A stretch of DNA of 33,984 bases from Pseudomonadota bacterium (GCA_023432025.1 JAEYVE010000281.1:1-33984); one strand, 5' to 3'. Numbered from the stretch's first letter, positions 1 to 6,919 are shown. Numbers and translations are program-made. The notes: generated by a model from the letters alone, not told the origin.

Positions 1-1
1 C

Positions 2-61
2 CCGAGACTCCTCGGTGGCCAGGCCTCATCCGAGGAAGATGAGCTGGATGTGATGTATTGA
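2..61 (+). CDS. Possible C-terminal end of a gene entering from the left edge
   Basis: The frame is open from base 2 to a TGA at 59-61 and reads PRLLGGQASSEEDELDVMY, an acidic tail typical of a real protein end. Only 19 codons are visible, so no family can be named. The alternative is chance: 19 open codons are unremarkable in DNA this GC-rich. The following 500 bp are clearly noncoding, which fits a gene ending here. Confidence 0.3.
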   Translation, partial: PRLLGGQASSEEDELDVMY

Positions 62-78
62 CCGAGTCAGGCGCGCGA

Positions 79-171
79 CGCAAAGCGAAGGAGCCAAGAT
101 GGAAAGCAAAAAGAAAGAAGCGAAGCGAAGCGAATCTGAGCAAAGCGAAGCGAAGCCAAGCGAAGGAAGCG
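79..171 (+). repeat. Degenerate AAGCG/CGAAG simple repeat
   Basis: Roughly 90 bp of purine-rich sequence made of imperfect AAGCG-type units (AAGCGAAGCGAAGCG around 118-132, again around 142-157 and near 160-171). Almost all pyrimidines are the C of the unit, so the plus strand is strongly purine-biased. It is much poorer in GC than its surroundings. It encodes a Lys-Ala-rich frame that I do not regard as a gene. It may be a slippage-generated repeat. Confidence 0.6.
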
Positions 172-248
172 TTGAGCCCCGAGGGCTCGAGTTTCCGATT
201 CGCCGAGCGGGAGCCGAGGAGTCCGGGTAAGGCAGGAGCCGGACGCGA

Positions 249-268
249 GGGGATGGGGAGGGGAGGGG
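249..268 (+). other. Four-tetrad G-quadruplex motif
   Basis: Four runs of four G (249-252, 255-258, 260-263, 265-268) are separated by loops of 2, 1 and 1 bases. Very short loops with four tetrads are known to favour stable parallel quadruplexes. It lies in the noncoding stretch between the possible gene tail and slyX, on the strand opposite slyX. Folding is inferred from the motif only. Confidence 0.6.
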
Positions 269-524
269 ATGGCAAACCGCGCCCGACCTGTCTCGGCCTC
301 ACCCGAGACTCCTCGGCTCTCGTTCGAGCAATGTCCCGCAGCGCCCATACCCACCGTCGAGACGTTCGGGCTCATTGCAGCGCACGTGCCAAGCGGCGTC
401 GCGCCGGTGGAATGCAATGAACTCGAATGGTTGCGTGTCGTCGGGTGGGAACCGCGAGCACCGTGTGCCACCCGGACAAACGGATTTCCGTGAGGCAGGT
501 GTCCGGTCACTCGCGGACGCCCGC

Positions 525-551
525 GCCCGACAGGCTGACGAAAAGTCGGGC
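525..551 (-). terminator. Hairpin downstream of slyX
   Basis: Arms GCCCGAC (525-531) and GTCGGGC (545-551) pair perfectly around a 13-nt loop, 15 bases past the slyX stop when read on the minus strand. No U-run follows, so it is at best a weak intrinsic terminator or an RNA-end stabiliser. Confidence 0.35.
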
Positions 552-566
552 TCGTACGGCGTCGCG

Positions 567-782
567 TCAGTAGTGCGGCGGCTTTTCGTTGGCGGGCCCC
601 GTTTCGCCCGGCGGCTCGCGGAGCAGCTTTTCTACGGCTTCGACGCGACGCGCCAAGGCGTCCAGCGCGTAGGTGCGCTCGATGATCACCTCGTTCAGCT
701 CGGCGATCAGCTTGTCTTGGTACGCCACCTTGGTTTCGAGCTGAATGAAGCGCAGATCGTTTTCTTCGTGCTCGCTCGCCAT
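567..782 (-). CDS. slyX: SlyX family protein
   Basis: A 71-residue protein of the small SlyX family, whose biochemical role is not established. It is predicted almost entirely as coiled coil: alternating hydrophobic and charged positions run from about residue 8 (LRFIQLETKVAYQD) to about 55. The typical SlyX ending PPHY is at residues 68-71. The start at 782 gives the usual family length; an upstream extension would add an Arg-rich segment that does not look like protein. It is transcribed away from the 371-aa gene starting at 860, so the 77-bp gap probably holds two divergent promoters. Family assignment rests on the coiled-coil pattern together with the PPHY tail. Confidence 0.8.
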   Translation of the reverse strand: MASEHEENDLRFIQLETKVAYQDKLIAELNEVIIERTYALDALARRVEAVEKLLREPPGETGPANEKPPHY

Positions 783-859
783 GGCCTTGCGCGGGGAGAC
801 TAGCGCGCCTCGGTCTCTCGCTCCACGGCGAGCGTCCTCGTCGCTATGCTCCGCGCCGC

Positions 860-1975
860 ATGCAAGTCGACGCGGGGCGCGAGAGTGTGTTCGACACAGG
901 CTCGTTCGAGCGTGGAGCACAGGCGTTTTGGTCGAGCGCCGTCGCCTGCCCAAGCGCCCAGGCTGCCTCGGACGTCCGCCGCCTCTTGGCTCGTGTGGAG
1001 CCGCGTCTCGGCTGGGTACCCCCCAAGAGTGCCCAGCCTGGCGTGGTCACCTACGCGGAGCTCGAGGCGCGCGGCGCCGCAGAAAAGCTGGTCGAGCTCG
1101 CGCCTCGCGCCATCGACGCCCAAGTTGGACGACCCCGCGTTCCTTGGCCCGAGCTCTCGGCGCGCGTGGCCGCGCAAACGGGCGTCGACGCGAGCTCTGC
1201 GCGCGTCCGCGCCGGCTTCACGCGCGGCCATCTGCTCGAGGTCGTCGTCGGTGTGCCCGCGGGCGTCGGAGATCTCCTCTCCGTCGCCGAGCTCCTCGTC
1301 GAAGGGCTCCTCGGCGAGTGCTTCGTGGACGATTGGGTGGCGGCCATCGACGCCGTTCCGTTGCAGCGCGGCGGGGCGCTCCGCGTCATTCAGGCGGATT
1401 CGCCGGCGAGCGGCATGCATCCGTTCTCGGATTTGTGCGCCATCGCCGAGCGCGCCGTGAGCGCCGTGGATGCAGAGTTGCCGCGCGAGCCGCGAGCGCT
1501 GCGCGCCGTCGGCGCCGAGTGGACCCTTCTGGAAATGGAGCCCGGCGAGGGCGGTCCACAGCCCGAGCGCGTTCTCGCCTCGACGTACGAGCCCGAGCTC
1601 CTCAAGTGCGCACTGGAAGGCGCGCCCTTCCATTCACGCCGCTTTTCCAGGGGCGGCGAGCGCTTTCTTTGGATCGGTGCTCCCGCACTGGGGGAAGGGT
1701 CGGCGCGTAGCGCCCGAAGACAACACGTCGAAGAAGCGCTCGACCGCGCGCTCCGCGCGCGCGGTCTCGGCGCCGTCATCGGGAGCGGCTTCGGCGAGCG
1801 ATTCGATTACCTCGACCTGTGCCTGTCCGCGCCGGAGTCGGCGCGGACATTCACAGACCCGGCGCGCGACCCCGCGCTCGCCTTCATCGCGGAGCTGGCG
1901 CCGCAGCTCGGCTTGTCGGGCGCGACGCTCGCCTTCTACGACACGCGTTGGTGCGAGGTGCAGCTCACGCTGTAA
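860..1975 (+). CDS. Unrecognised 371-residue protein
   Basis: I do not recognise this protein. It is a long, intact frame with strongly GC-biased third positions, divergent from slyX and convergent with the kinase gene at 2011. There is no signal peptide and no clear membrane helix. It is rich in Ala, Glu, Arg and Leu, with a central predicted alpha/beta stretch (about residues 112-175) that includes RGHLLEVVVGVPAGVGD and a C-terminal part ending FYDTRWCEVQLTL. No catalytic motif is visible. No good Shine-Dalgarno sequence precedes ATG 860, so the start is uncertain. It may be a soluble cytoplasmic protein of a myxobacteria-restricted family. Confidence 0.7.
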   Translation: MQVDAGRESVFDTGSFERGAQAFWSSAVACPSAQAASDVRRLLARVEPRLGWVPPKSAQPGVVTYAELEARGAAEKLVELAPRAIDAQVGRPRVPWPELSARVAAQTGVDASSARVRAGFTRGHLLEVVVGVPAGVGDLLSVAELLVEGLLGECFVDDWVAAIDAVPLQRGGALRVIQADSPASGMHPFSDLCAIAERAVSAVDAELPREPRALRAVGAEWTLLEMEPGEGGPQPERVLASTYEPELLKCALEGAPFHSRRFSRGGERFLWIGAPALGEGSARSARRQHVEEALDRALRARGLGAVIGSGFGERFDYLDLCLSAPESARTFTDPARDPALAFIAELAPQLGLSGATLAFYDTRWCEVQLTL

Positions 1976-1993
1976 GGGCCCGAGCGGCGCGGC

Positions 1994-2020
1994 GCTCAGA
2001 GCACCGTGGCTCAGAGCACC
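1994..2020. repeat. 15-bp period direct repeat at the kinase stop codon
   Basis: GCTCAGAGCACC occurs at 1994-2005 and again at 2009-2020. The second copy contains the minus-strand stop codon of the kinase gene. The duplication therefore copies the end of that gene (last codons plus stop) into the 35-bp gap between two convergent genes. Confidence 0.55.
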
Positions 2021-3066
2021 CGCGCAAGGAGCGCTTCGAGGTCGCGCAGCACCGGATCTTCTCCGAGCCGGAGCAGCGCAGCACGCGCCTTTTCGATGGT
2101 AGGCTCGACGAACTGCAAAAAGTCCGGGTTCTTGTTCTTCCGGTCGATGAAGACGAAGCGCCCCGCGTCCTTCAGCTTGCGCTGCACCGTCACGAAGTCG
2201 AACTCGTAGCCGATGAGCGCGCGCTCGTCCGCGCCGAGGCCGAGCTCGTCCGCGTAGTCGTCCAAGCGCGCCTCGAGAAAATCCCGGGTGAACGTCTGGT
2301 AGCTGTCGGTCAAGAGCGCCACCAAGTCGTACACGCGCGGCCCCAGCATGGCGTCCTGAAAGTCGATCCAGAAGATGCGCGCGGTCCCGCTCGAGTCCTC
2401 CTCGATCATCAAATTGCGGCTTTGGTAGTCGCGGTGCACGAAGCCGCGCGGCCAGCCGGCGATGGTGAGCGCCAGGTGCCCGGCGGCGCGCTCGAACACG
2501 GCGGAGTCGCTCGCCGACAGCGTGATGCCGCGCGCCTCGAGACCCCACTCTCGAAAGTGCTCCACCTCCCAGCGCAGCAGATCTTCGTCGAAGGCGCGCT
2601 GCCTGACGATGGACCCCGGAGGAAGGCTGCCGAGCGCCTTTTGCGCGCGCGCAAGATCACGCACCGCGCTCTCGTAGAGCTTGTCTCGCGACTCGGGTTT
2701 GGCCTTCAGGTAGTTGGCGAGCGTGTCGTCGCCGAGGTCCTGAACGAGCAAAATGCCGTCCTCGCACGCCTCCGCGAGGACGCGCGGCACGCGCACTCCG
2801 CGCTCGTCCAGGAGGTCCCGGACCTCGAGAAAGGGCCAGCGTCGGCCCTCTTCGCTCGCTTTGGCGAGCTCTTGGCTCTTGCCGGGGACGAACATGGCGA
2901 CGAGGCTGACGCCGTTCGGGACGCGGACGCGAAAGAAGCGCCGCGTGGAGGCGCCCCCCTTCATTTCTTCCAAGGGGTACGGGCCTGGCTGCCCGGTGAG
3001 GCGCAATACTGCGCTCTCCAAGGCGGCAAACGATGGCTCGGCTGGTGGCGATGGGACCACGTTCAT
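2011..3066 (-). CDS. Phosphotransferase, aminoglycoside/AmgK-like sugar kinase family
   Basis: A 351-residue kinase-fold protein of the aminoglycoside-phosphotransferase (APH) superfamily. Visible motifs are a Gly-rich nucleotide loop GGASTRRFFRV (38-47), the catalytic loop HRDYQSRN (211-218, base Asp213) and the Mg-binding segment WIDFQDAMLGP (233-243, Asp235), followed by YDLVALL. The ASTRRFFR and DFQDAxxGPxxYDL pattern resembles AmgK, the anomeric MurNAc/GlcNAc kinase of cell-wall recycling, more than drug-modifying APHs. No MurU-like nucleotidyltransferase lies beside it, so the substrate is not settled. ATG 3066 is preceded by GGAG about 10 nt upstream. It is divergent from the rsmG-like gene. 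Confidence 0.8.
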   Translation of the reverse strand: MNVVPSPPAEPSFAALESAVLRLTGQPGPYPLEEMKGGASTRRFFRVRVPNGVSLVAMFVPGKSQELAKASEEGRRWPFLEVRDLLDERGVRVPRVLAEACEDGILLVQDLGDDTLANYLKAKPESRDKLYESAVRDLARAQKALGSLPPGSIVRQRAFDEDLLRWEVEHFREWGLEARGITLSASDSAVFERAAGHLALTIAGWPRGFVHRDYQSRNLMIEEDSSGTARIFWIDFQDAMLGPRVYDLVALLTDSYQTFTRDFLEARLDDYADELGLGADERALIGYEFDFVTVQRKLKDAGRFVFIDRKNKNPDFLQFVEPTIEKARAALLRLGEDPVLRDLEALLARVL

Positions 3067-3149
3067 CGGGTAGCTCCGTTCTCCTCGGGCGCTCCCGAGT
3101 CGGGCGAGCTGTCTACCCCGGCGGGGGCGATCTAGGCTACATCGCGCAC

Positions 3150-3830
3150 GTGGCGACGAGGAATTCTGCGGGTCCGCGCTTCGAAAACGCGGTTGGCGAG
3201 CTGCTCCGTGCGCTGTCGCTCGAAACGTCGAAGGAGGCAGAGGGGCGCCTGGCTCGCTACCTTTCCTTGGTCGAGCACTGGGGCGCCCGCATGGACCTCA
3301 CTGCGGCGCGGAGCCGCGAGGAGCTCCTCGACTTGTCTTTGGCGGACGCCGCCGTTCTGGCGCGTGAGGAGCTCGGGGGCGCGGGGTGTCCCGAGCGCTG
3401 GGTGGACGTGGGGACGGGAGGCGGCGCGCCCGGGATCCCTCTCTTGATCTTGCTCGGCGCGGCGCGTCCCCAAGTGTCCGGGACCCTCGTCGAGCCGCGC
3501 ACCAAACGCGTGGCGTTTTTGCGGAGCTGCGTGGGAGAGCTGGGGCTCGAAGGGGTCGACGTGGTGCGCGCGCGCAGTGAAGTCTTACCCGACCGTAGCG
3601 CGGGAGCGGCCGTGGCTCGTGCGACTTTGCCTCCCCCCGAATGGCTTACGGAAGGAACGCGGCTCGCCACGGATGCCGTTTGGGTGCTGCTCGCCCGGGA
3701 AGCCCCGCCCCTTCGGGAGGGTTGGGTCGTCGAGCGCGATGTCCGCTACGTTTGGCCTTTCACGAAGGCCGAACGCCGCGCTCTTCGTTATGTGCCAGCG
3801 GAAGGAAGAACCGCTGCGACGGGCGCGTAG
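3150..3830 (+). CDS. rsmG: RsmG-like 16S rRNA methyltransferase
   Basis: Predicted SAM-dependent methyltransferase of the RsmG/GidB family, which methylates N7 of G527 in 16S rRNA. The family architecture is visible. An N-terminal helical segment precedes the SAM-binding loop VDVGTGGGAPGIP (85-97), then acidic motif II TLVEP and KRVAFLRSCVGELGL, a hallmark of the family. I chose GTG 3150 (226 aa) because it leaves a normal-length N-terminus; the longer frame would run into the divergent kinase gene. The C-terminal half is diverged from canonical RsmG: the usual SRAFA segment reads VARATLPPPEWL, and a KG motif is missing. Substrate specificity is therefore less certain than the fold. The gene is not next to gidA or parAB. 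Confidence 0.75.
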   Translation: MATRNSAGPRFENAVGELLRALSLETSKEAEGRLARYLSLVEHWGARMDLTAARSREELLDLSLADAAVLAREELGGAGCPERWVDVGTGGGAPGIPLLILLGAARPQVSGTLVEPRTKRVAFLRSCVGELGLEGVDVVRARSEVLPDRSAGAAVARATLPPPEWLTEGTRLATDAVWVLLAREAPPLREGWVVERDVRYVWPFTKAERRALRYVPAEGRTAATGA

Positions 3831-3842
3831 GGTCGGAGCATG

Positions 3843-3886
3843 CAATCTTCCGCTCCCCCGGCGGGTTCAGGTGCAGTGGAAGATTG
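3843..3886 (+). terminator. Probable intrinsic terminator of the rsmG-like gene
   Basis: Arms CAATCTTCCGCT (3843-3854) and AGTGGAAGATTG (3875-3886) form a 12-bp stem with one G-U pair that is stable only in the plus-strand RNA. The loop is 20 nt and can itself fold (CCC/GGG). T-rich TGTGTTTATTG follows. It lies 12 bp past the stop codon. Confidence 0.55.
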
Positions 3887-4042
3887 TGTGTTTATTGCAG
3901 ATTTTGACTGCGGATCGCTTTTCTGGTCCGCTCGACACAACTGACCCCGATTGAGCACGTAGGTTTGGGTGGGTCGCCGCTAACCTCGTTGGGCTCGACG
4001 GATCCGCTGGCCCCACAATTTCAGTTTACAAAGAGGACAGTC

Positions 4043-4594
4043 ATGAAACGCCACGCACGACGCATGCTCACGGCCGCAACCCTCGTTGGCCTCACCGTTG
4101 CTCTCACCGCGCAAGCCGCTTTCAAGCTGGCAGGCGACACGGACGTACGCTTCCAGGCGGTCGGCCCTGCCGGTCTCTCCATCGACGGTGAAGGCACGAC
4201 CCTCAGCGTGTCGGAAGCGGACGGCAAGCTGAAGGTGGCGGCGCCGCTCAAGGGGTTGAAGACGGGCATCGAGCTGCGTGACAACCACCTCAAGAAGACC
4301 CTCAACGTCGACAAGCACCCCGAGGCAACGCTGGTGGTGGACCGCTCGGCGCTGAAGCTGCCCGACGACAACGCGAGCGTGGAGTCGACGGCGACCGGCC
4401 AATTTACGCTGAACGGTCAGACGCAGTCCGTGCCCTTCACTTACCGGGCCAAGCGAACCGGTAGCGACTACCACGTGCAGGGCCGCACGGAGATCAACAT
4501 CGAAAAGTTCAAGATCGAGCAGCCGTGCTACCTGGGCGTGTGCGTGGACCCCAACGTCAAGGTCAAGGTCAAGTTCAAGCTGCGCGACAACTGA
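4043..4594 (+). CDS. YceI family periplasmic protein
   Basis: A 183-residue secreted protein of the YceI family, lipocalin-like beta-barrels that bind isoprenoid-type lipids in characterised members. Residues 1-25 are a signal peptide (KRHARR, then a hydrophobic core, then ALTAQA) with probable cleavage before AFKLAG. The mature part has the alternating beta-strand pattern of the family, including LELRD-like GIELRDNHLKK, HPEATLVVD and the internal FTLNGQTQSVPFTY. ATG 4043 is chosen over an upstream in-frame start because AAGAGGA sits 6 nt before it and the signal peptide begins there. The near C-terminal CYLGVCV pair of Cys (likely a disulfide) is less usual. It is probably monocistronic, between two plus-strand hairpins. 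Confidence 0.85.
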   Translation: MKRHARRMLTAATLVGLTVALTAQAAFKLAGDTDVRFQAVGPAGLSIDGEGTTLSVSEADGKLKVAAPLKGLKTGIELRDNHLKKTLNVDKHPEATLVVDRSALKLPDDNASVESTATGQFTLNGQTQSVPFTYRAKRTGSDYHVQGRTEINIEKFKIEQPCYLGVCVDPNVKVKVKFKLRDN

Positions 4595-4620
4595 GCCGAG
4601 CGCGTTGCCTTCCACCTCGT

Positions 4621-4659
4621 GAACGAACCCGCGCCGACTTGGTCGGTGCGGGTTCGTTC
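4621..4659 (+). terminator. Strong hairpin terminator after the yceI-like gene
   Basis: An 18-bp stem (4621-4638 pairing with 4642-4659) with a 3-nt loop begins 26 bp past the stop. The single non-Watson-Crick pair is G-U in plus-strand RNA but A-C in minus-strand RNA, which indicates use on the plus strand. GTTTCGTCGTC follows, a weak U-tract. Confidence 0.7.
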
Positions 4660-4791
4660 GTTTCGTCGTCCACGCTCCGGCGGGTCTCCCCTTTCCCGAA
4701 CGAGTGGGACCTTGGTGTCACGGCGACGGATGACGACGAAACCTCGAAAAAGTGCGCTTTAGTGACGTTGACGCCATAGGCACCTCGCCCC

Positions 4792-6111
4792 ATGCTCGCG
4801 CGCATGGGTGGCTCTTTTTCGCGCTGCGTACCCGCCGCGCTTCGTTTGTGGATCGCGCTTGCGGTCGCGTTGTGTGCATCGTCGTGGTCGAGTGACGCTT
4901 CTGCCTACGCGTGGATGATTCGGCACGGATACACCGCGTGCGGTACGTGCCATACGGATCCGAGCGGCGGCGAGTTGCTCACGCCGTACGGCCGGGTGCA
5001 GGGAGATCTGCTCTTGTCCATGCACTACGGTGCGGGCGCCGATAAGGGCGCCGACGAGGGCTCCGATGAAGGCGCGGACGAGGACTCCGACGAGGACTCC
5101 GAGAAGGGTGAAGCTTCCGCACATGAAGAGCCGAGCAGCGGCATTCTGTGGGGTCTTTGGGAGCCACCGGATTGGCTAGCGCTCGGTGGCGCGTACCGAA
5201 ACCTGCAGGTGATTCGCCCCGGTGACGAAACGGACAAGTACTCCTTCGTGCCGGTGATGCTCGGTGACCTCTACGGGCAGGTGAAGTTCGGCGCGTTTCG
5301 CGCGGCCGGCACCATCGGTGTCTCCAAGGTCAAGGCCGGTTCACCTCACGCGCGGCCGGCGCAGCTGACGACGGGTCAAGGCGACGAGCTGAACCTGCTA
5401 TCGCGTACGCACTGGCTCGGCGTCGATATCAGCGACAAATACATGTTTCGCGTGGGGCGTATGAACCTACCGTTCGGTGTGCGCATTCCGGAGCACACCA
5501 TGTGGGTGCGAGAGAAAACGCAGACGGACCGCGAGTCGGATCAGCAGACGGGTCTCGCGTTGTCTTACGTAGGTGAGTCGCTGCGCGCCGAGGTCATGGC
5601 CATTGCGGGCAACTACCAAGTGAACCCGGACGAGTTCCGTGAGCGCGGCTACTCGCTGTTCGTGGAGGGCATCGCGACGAATCGGCTTGCTGCGGGTGTC
5701 AGCAGCAAGGTGACCTACGTCGAACGGGATCGCTACACGAACGGCCGGGACGTGCTCCGCCAGGCACACGGTCTCATGGCCCGCTACGCGCCGTGGGATC
5801 CGCTGGCCATTCTGTTCGAAGCAGACGTTCTGTTCCGCTCGGAAACCGACGCGGGTTACGTGGGCTTCTTGCAGGCGGACTACGAGATCATTCAGGGCTT
5901 GCACCTCATCGCCACGGGGGAGCTGCTCGACGAGGGCTTGTCCACCCGGCAAGACGCCCTGCCAGCCGCGCCGGGGACGGGTGAGCCGCGCTACGGCTTC
6001 TGGGGCAGCATCGATTGGTTCTTCTACCGTCAGTTCGAGGCTCGTGTGGATTTCATCCAGCGTCAGAACGACCCCTTCACGATCCTAGGCCAGCTGCATT
6101 TCTACCTGTGA
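4792..6111 (+). CDS. Outer-membrane beta-barrel protein with N-terminal monoheme motif
   Basis: A 439-residue exported protein. The N-terminal 39 residues form a signal peptide (hydrophobic LWIALAVALCASSW, cleavage near DASA-YA). The mature protein starts with HGYTACGTCHTDPSGG, a c-type heme site CGTCH at 50-54, then LLTPYGR. An acidic Gly/Ala-Asp-Glu repeat follows (81-107), and from about 120 a barrel region of alternating amphipathic strands ends in LHFYL with a terminal aromatic-Leu, typical of outer-membrane porins. Known relatives carry a similar HGY-CxxCH-PSGGG-YGR segment before a porin; their function is not established. It is followed 7 bp later by a second heme protein, so the two are probably cotranscribed. 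ATG 4804 is an alternative start; no strong ribosome site helps. Confidence 0.75.
   Translation: MLARMGGSFSRCVPAALRLWIALAVALCASSWSSDASAYAWMIRHGYTACGTCHTDPSGGELLTPYGRVQGDLLLSMHYGAGADKGADEGSDEGADEDSDEDSEKGEASAHEEPSSGILWGLWEPPDWLALGGAYRNLQVIRPGDETDKYSFVPVMLGDLYGQVKFGAFRAAGTIGVSKVKAGSPHARPAQLTTGQGDELNLLSRTHWLGVDISDKYMFRVGRMNLPFGVRIPEHTMWVREKTQTDRESDQQTGLALSYVGESLRAEVMAIAGNYQVNPDEFRERGYSLFVEGIATNRLAAGVSSKVTYVERDRYTNGRDVLRQAHGLMARYAPWDPLAILFEADVLFRSETDAGYVGFLQADYEIIQGLHLIATGELLDEGLSTRQDALPAAPGTGEPRYGFWGSIDWFFYRQFEARVDFIQRQNDPFTILGQLHFYL
5032..5112 (+). repeat. In-frame acidic tandem repeat (12-bp unit)
   Basis: Imperfect units encoding G-A/S-D-E or D-S-D-E are repeated about six times and give a highly negative linker (residues 81-107) between the heme motif and the barrel of the host gene. 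Alternating synonymous codons show it is an old or selected repeat rather than a fresh slippage product. The segment may bind cations or act as a flexible spacer; that is inference. Confidence 0.65.
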
Positions 6112-6118
6112 GGCTCGT

Positions 6119-6703
6119 ATGATGACGCAGATCAAAACTAGCGCGGTCGTCTCCGCCTCCTCTTCGCGAGCTTCGCGCACGCGGGGAGCCAAGGCTTTGC
6201 TTCGAGCGTCGGCCGCAGCGGCGGCCTTCTCGCCGCTGCTTCTTTCCGGAGTCGCTCTGGCTTCGCCCGAGTACCCGGACATCGTGCGGGACACGCTGGA
6301 CATGGGGTGCACGCCGCAGTGCCTCATTTGCCACACGGACAACTTGGGCGGCTCCGGGACGGCGAAGCGGCCTTTCGTGGAAACCCTCGCCACCAAAGTG
6401 AGTCCACCGGTGGCCGGTAACGACAACGAAGGCCTCGCCGCGGGGTTGCGTCAGCTGGCGGATGCCGAGGCTATGGGCAACGGCGAGGACAGCGACGGAG
6501 ACGGTGTGAAGGACATTGCCGAGCTCCTCGACCTACGGGACCCGAGCGTGCCTGGCGAGGGCGAAATGTGTCAGCTGGACGTGCGCTATGGCTGCGGGGC
6601 GCGTGTCGAACCGCGCGCCCGGCTGGATCTTGGTGGAGCGCTGATGGCGGGCTTCTGCGCGCTCGGGCTCGGGCTGATGGCGCGTCGACGTTGGGCGCGC
6701 TGA
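6119..6703 (+). CDS. Exported monoheme protein with calcium-loop and MYXO-CTERM-like anchor
   Basis: A 194-residue protein with a signal peptide (about 1-48, ending VALAS-PEY), a c-type heme motif CLICH (68-72) preceded by an extra Cys64, an Asp-rich calcium-binding loop DSDGDGVKD (about 122-130) like those of thrombospondin type-3 and EF-hand proteins, and a C-terminal tail with a Gly-Cys pair (GCGARV), a hydrophobic span LGGALMAGFCALGLGLMA and the ending RRRWAR. That tripartite tail matches the MYXO-CTERM sorting/anchoring signal of myxobacteria. GAGG 6 nt before the first of two consecutive ATGs supports 6119. It lies 7 bp after the heme-barrel gene. Together they may move electrons or sense a ligand at the cell surface, which is inference. 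Confidence 0.75.
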   Translation: MMTQIKTSAVVSASSSRASRTRGAKALLRASAAAAAFSPLLLSGVALASPEYPDIVRDTLDMGCTPQCLICHTDNLGGSGTAKRPFVETLATKVSPPVAGNDNEGLAAGLRQLADAEAMGNGEDSDGDGVKDIAELLDLRDPSVPGEGEMCQLDVRYGCGARVEPRARLDLGGALMAGFCALGLGLMARRRWAR

Positions 6704-6848
6704 GTCGCGGTTGGGAGCGGTGTTGCGTCGCTGTGTCGCGTTGGGCGCGGTGAGCGGCGCACTGTCGCGTCACGTGCGCTGAGCGGTGCGGTGTCGCGTC
6801 GGGCGCAGTGCCGCGGGCGTGGTGCCGCGTCGGTGCGCTGACCGGTGT
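6686..6848. repeat. Degenerate GTCGCGT-GGGCGCGGTGA repeats
   Basis: About eight imperfect copies of an 18-21 bp unit resembling GTCGCGTTGGGCGCGGTGA run from the last codons of the monoheme gene (6686-6703) to about 6848. No gene is visible. Because the first unit overlaps the end of the coding sequence, the array looks like repeated duplication of the gene's 3' end followed by decay. Confidence 0.5.
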
Positions 6849-6887
6849 TAGGGCCTCGCACCGCGGCCGAGCGCAGTGCGGAGAAAC

Positions 6888-6919
6888 GTCACGGGGCGCC
6901 CCTTCGGGCGCCCCGTGAC
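6888..6919. terminator. Perfect 14-bp GC-rich hairpin, probable shared terminator
   Basis: Arms GTCACGGGGCGCCC (6888-6901) and GGGCGCCCCGTGAC (6906-6919) pair perfectly around a CTTC loop. It lies between the convergent monoheme gene and the small lipoprotein gene and could serve both. On the minus strand GTTTCTC follows the stem, a better U-tract than the plus-strand side offers. Confidence 0.65.

Larger units (their letters stand above)
62..566. other. Noncoding repeat- and hairpin-rich intergenic region
   Basis: About 505 bp with no convincing gene. The open frames present are Lys/Arg/Ala- or Ser/Arg-rich, overlap each other on both strands and have no ribosome site. Contents from left to right are a purine-rich pentanucleotide-like repeat (about 79-171), a short inverted repeat GAGCCC/GGGCTC (174-179/183-188), an inverted repeat GTCCGG/CCGGAC (221-226/238-243), a G-quadruplex motif (249-268), a second copy of the 15-bp CCCGAGACTCCTCGG element (302-316; first copy at 1-15), and a hairpin just beyond the slyX stop (525-551). 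Confidence 0.7.

Noticed and set aside
58..420. Lys/Ala/Arg-rich open frame with histone-like look
   Set aside because: It arises from the AAGCG repeat, has no ribosome site, changes composition abruptly after the repeat and overlaps frames on both strands.
745..1710. Long open frame overlapping the 371-aa gene
   Set aside because: Arg-rich, low-complexity translation typical of a shadow frame in GC-rich DNA; the frame at 860-1975 has proper codon bias and protein-like composition.
3904..3932. TTGACT followed by TCCGCT as a promoter for the yceI-like gene
   Set aside because: The -35 is good but no acceptable -10 lies at 16-18 bp; too weak to list.
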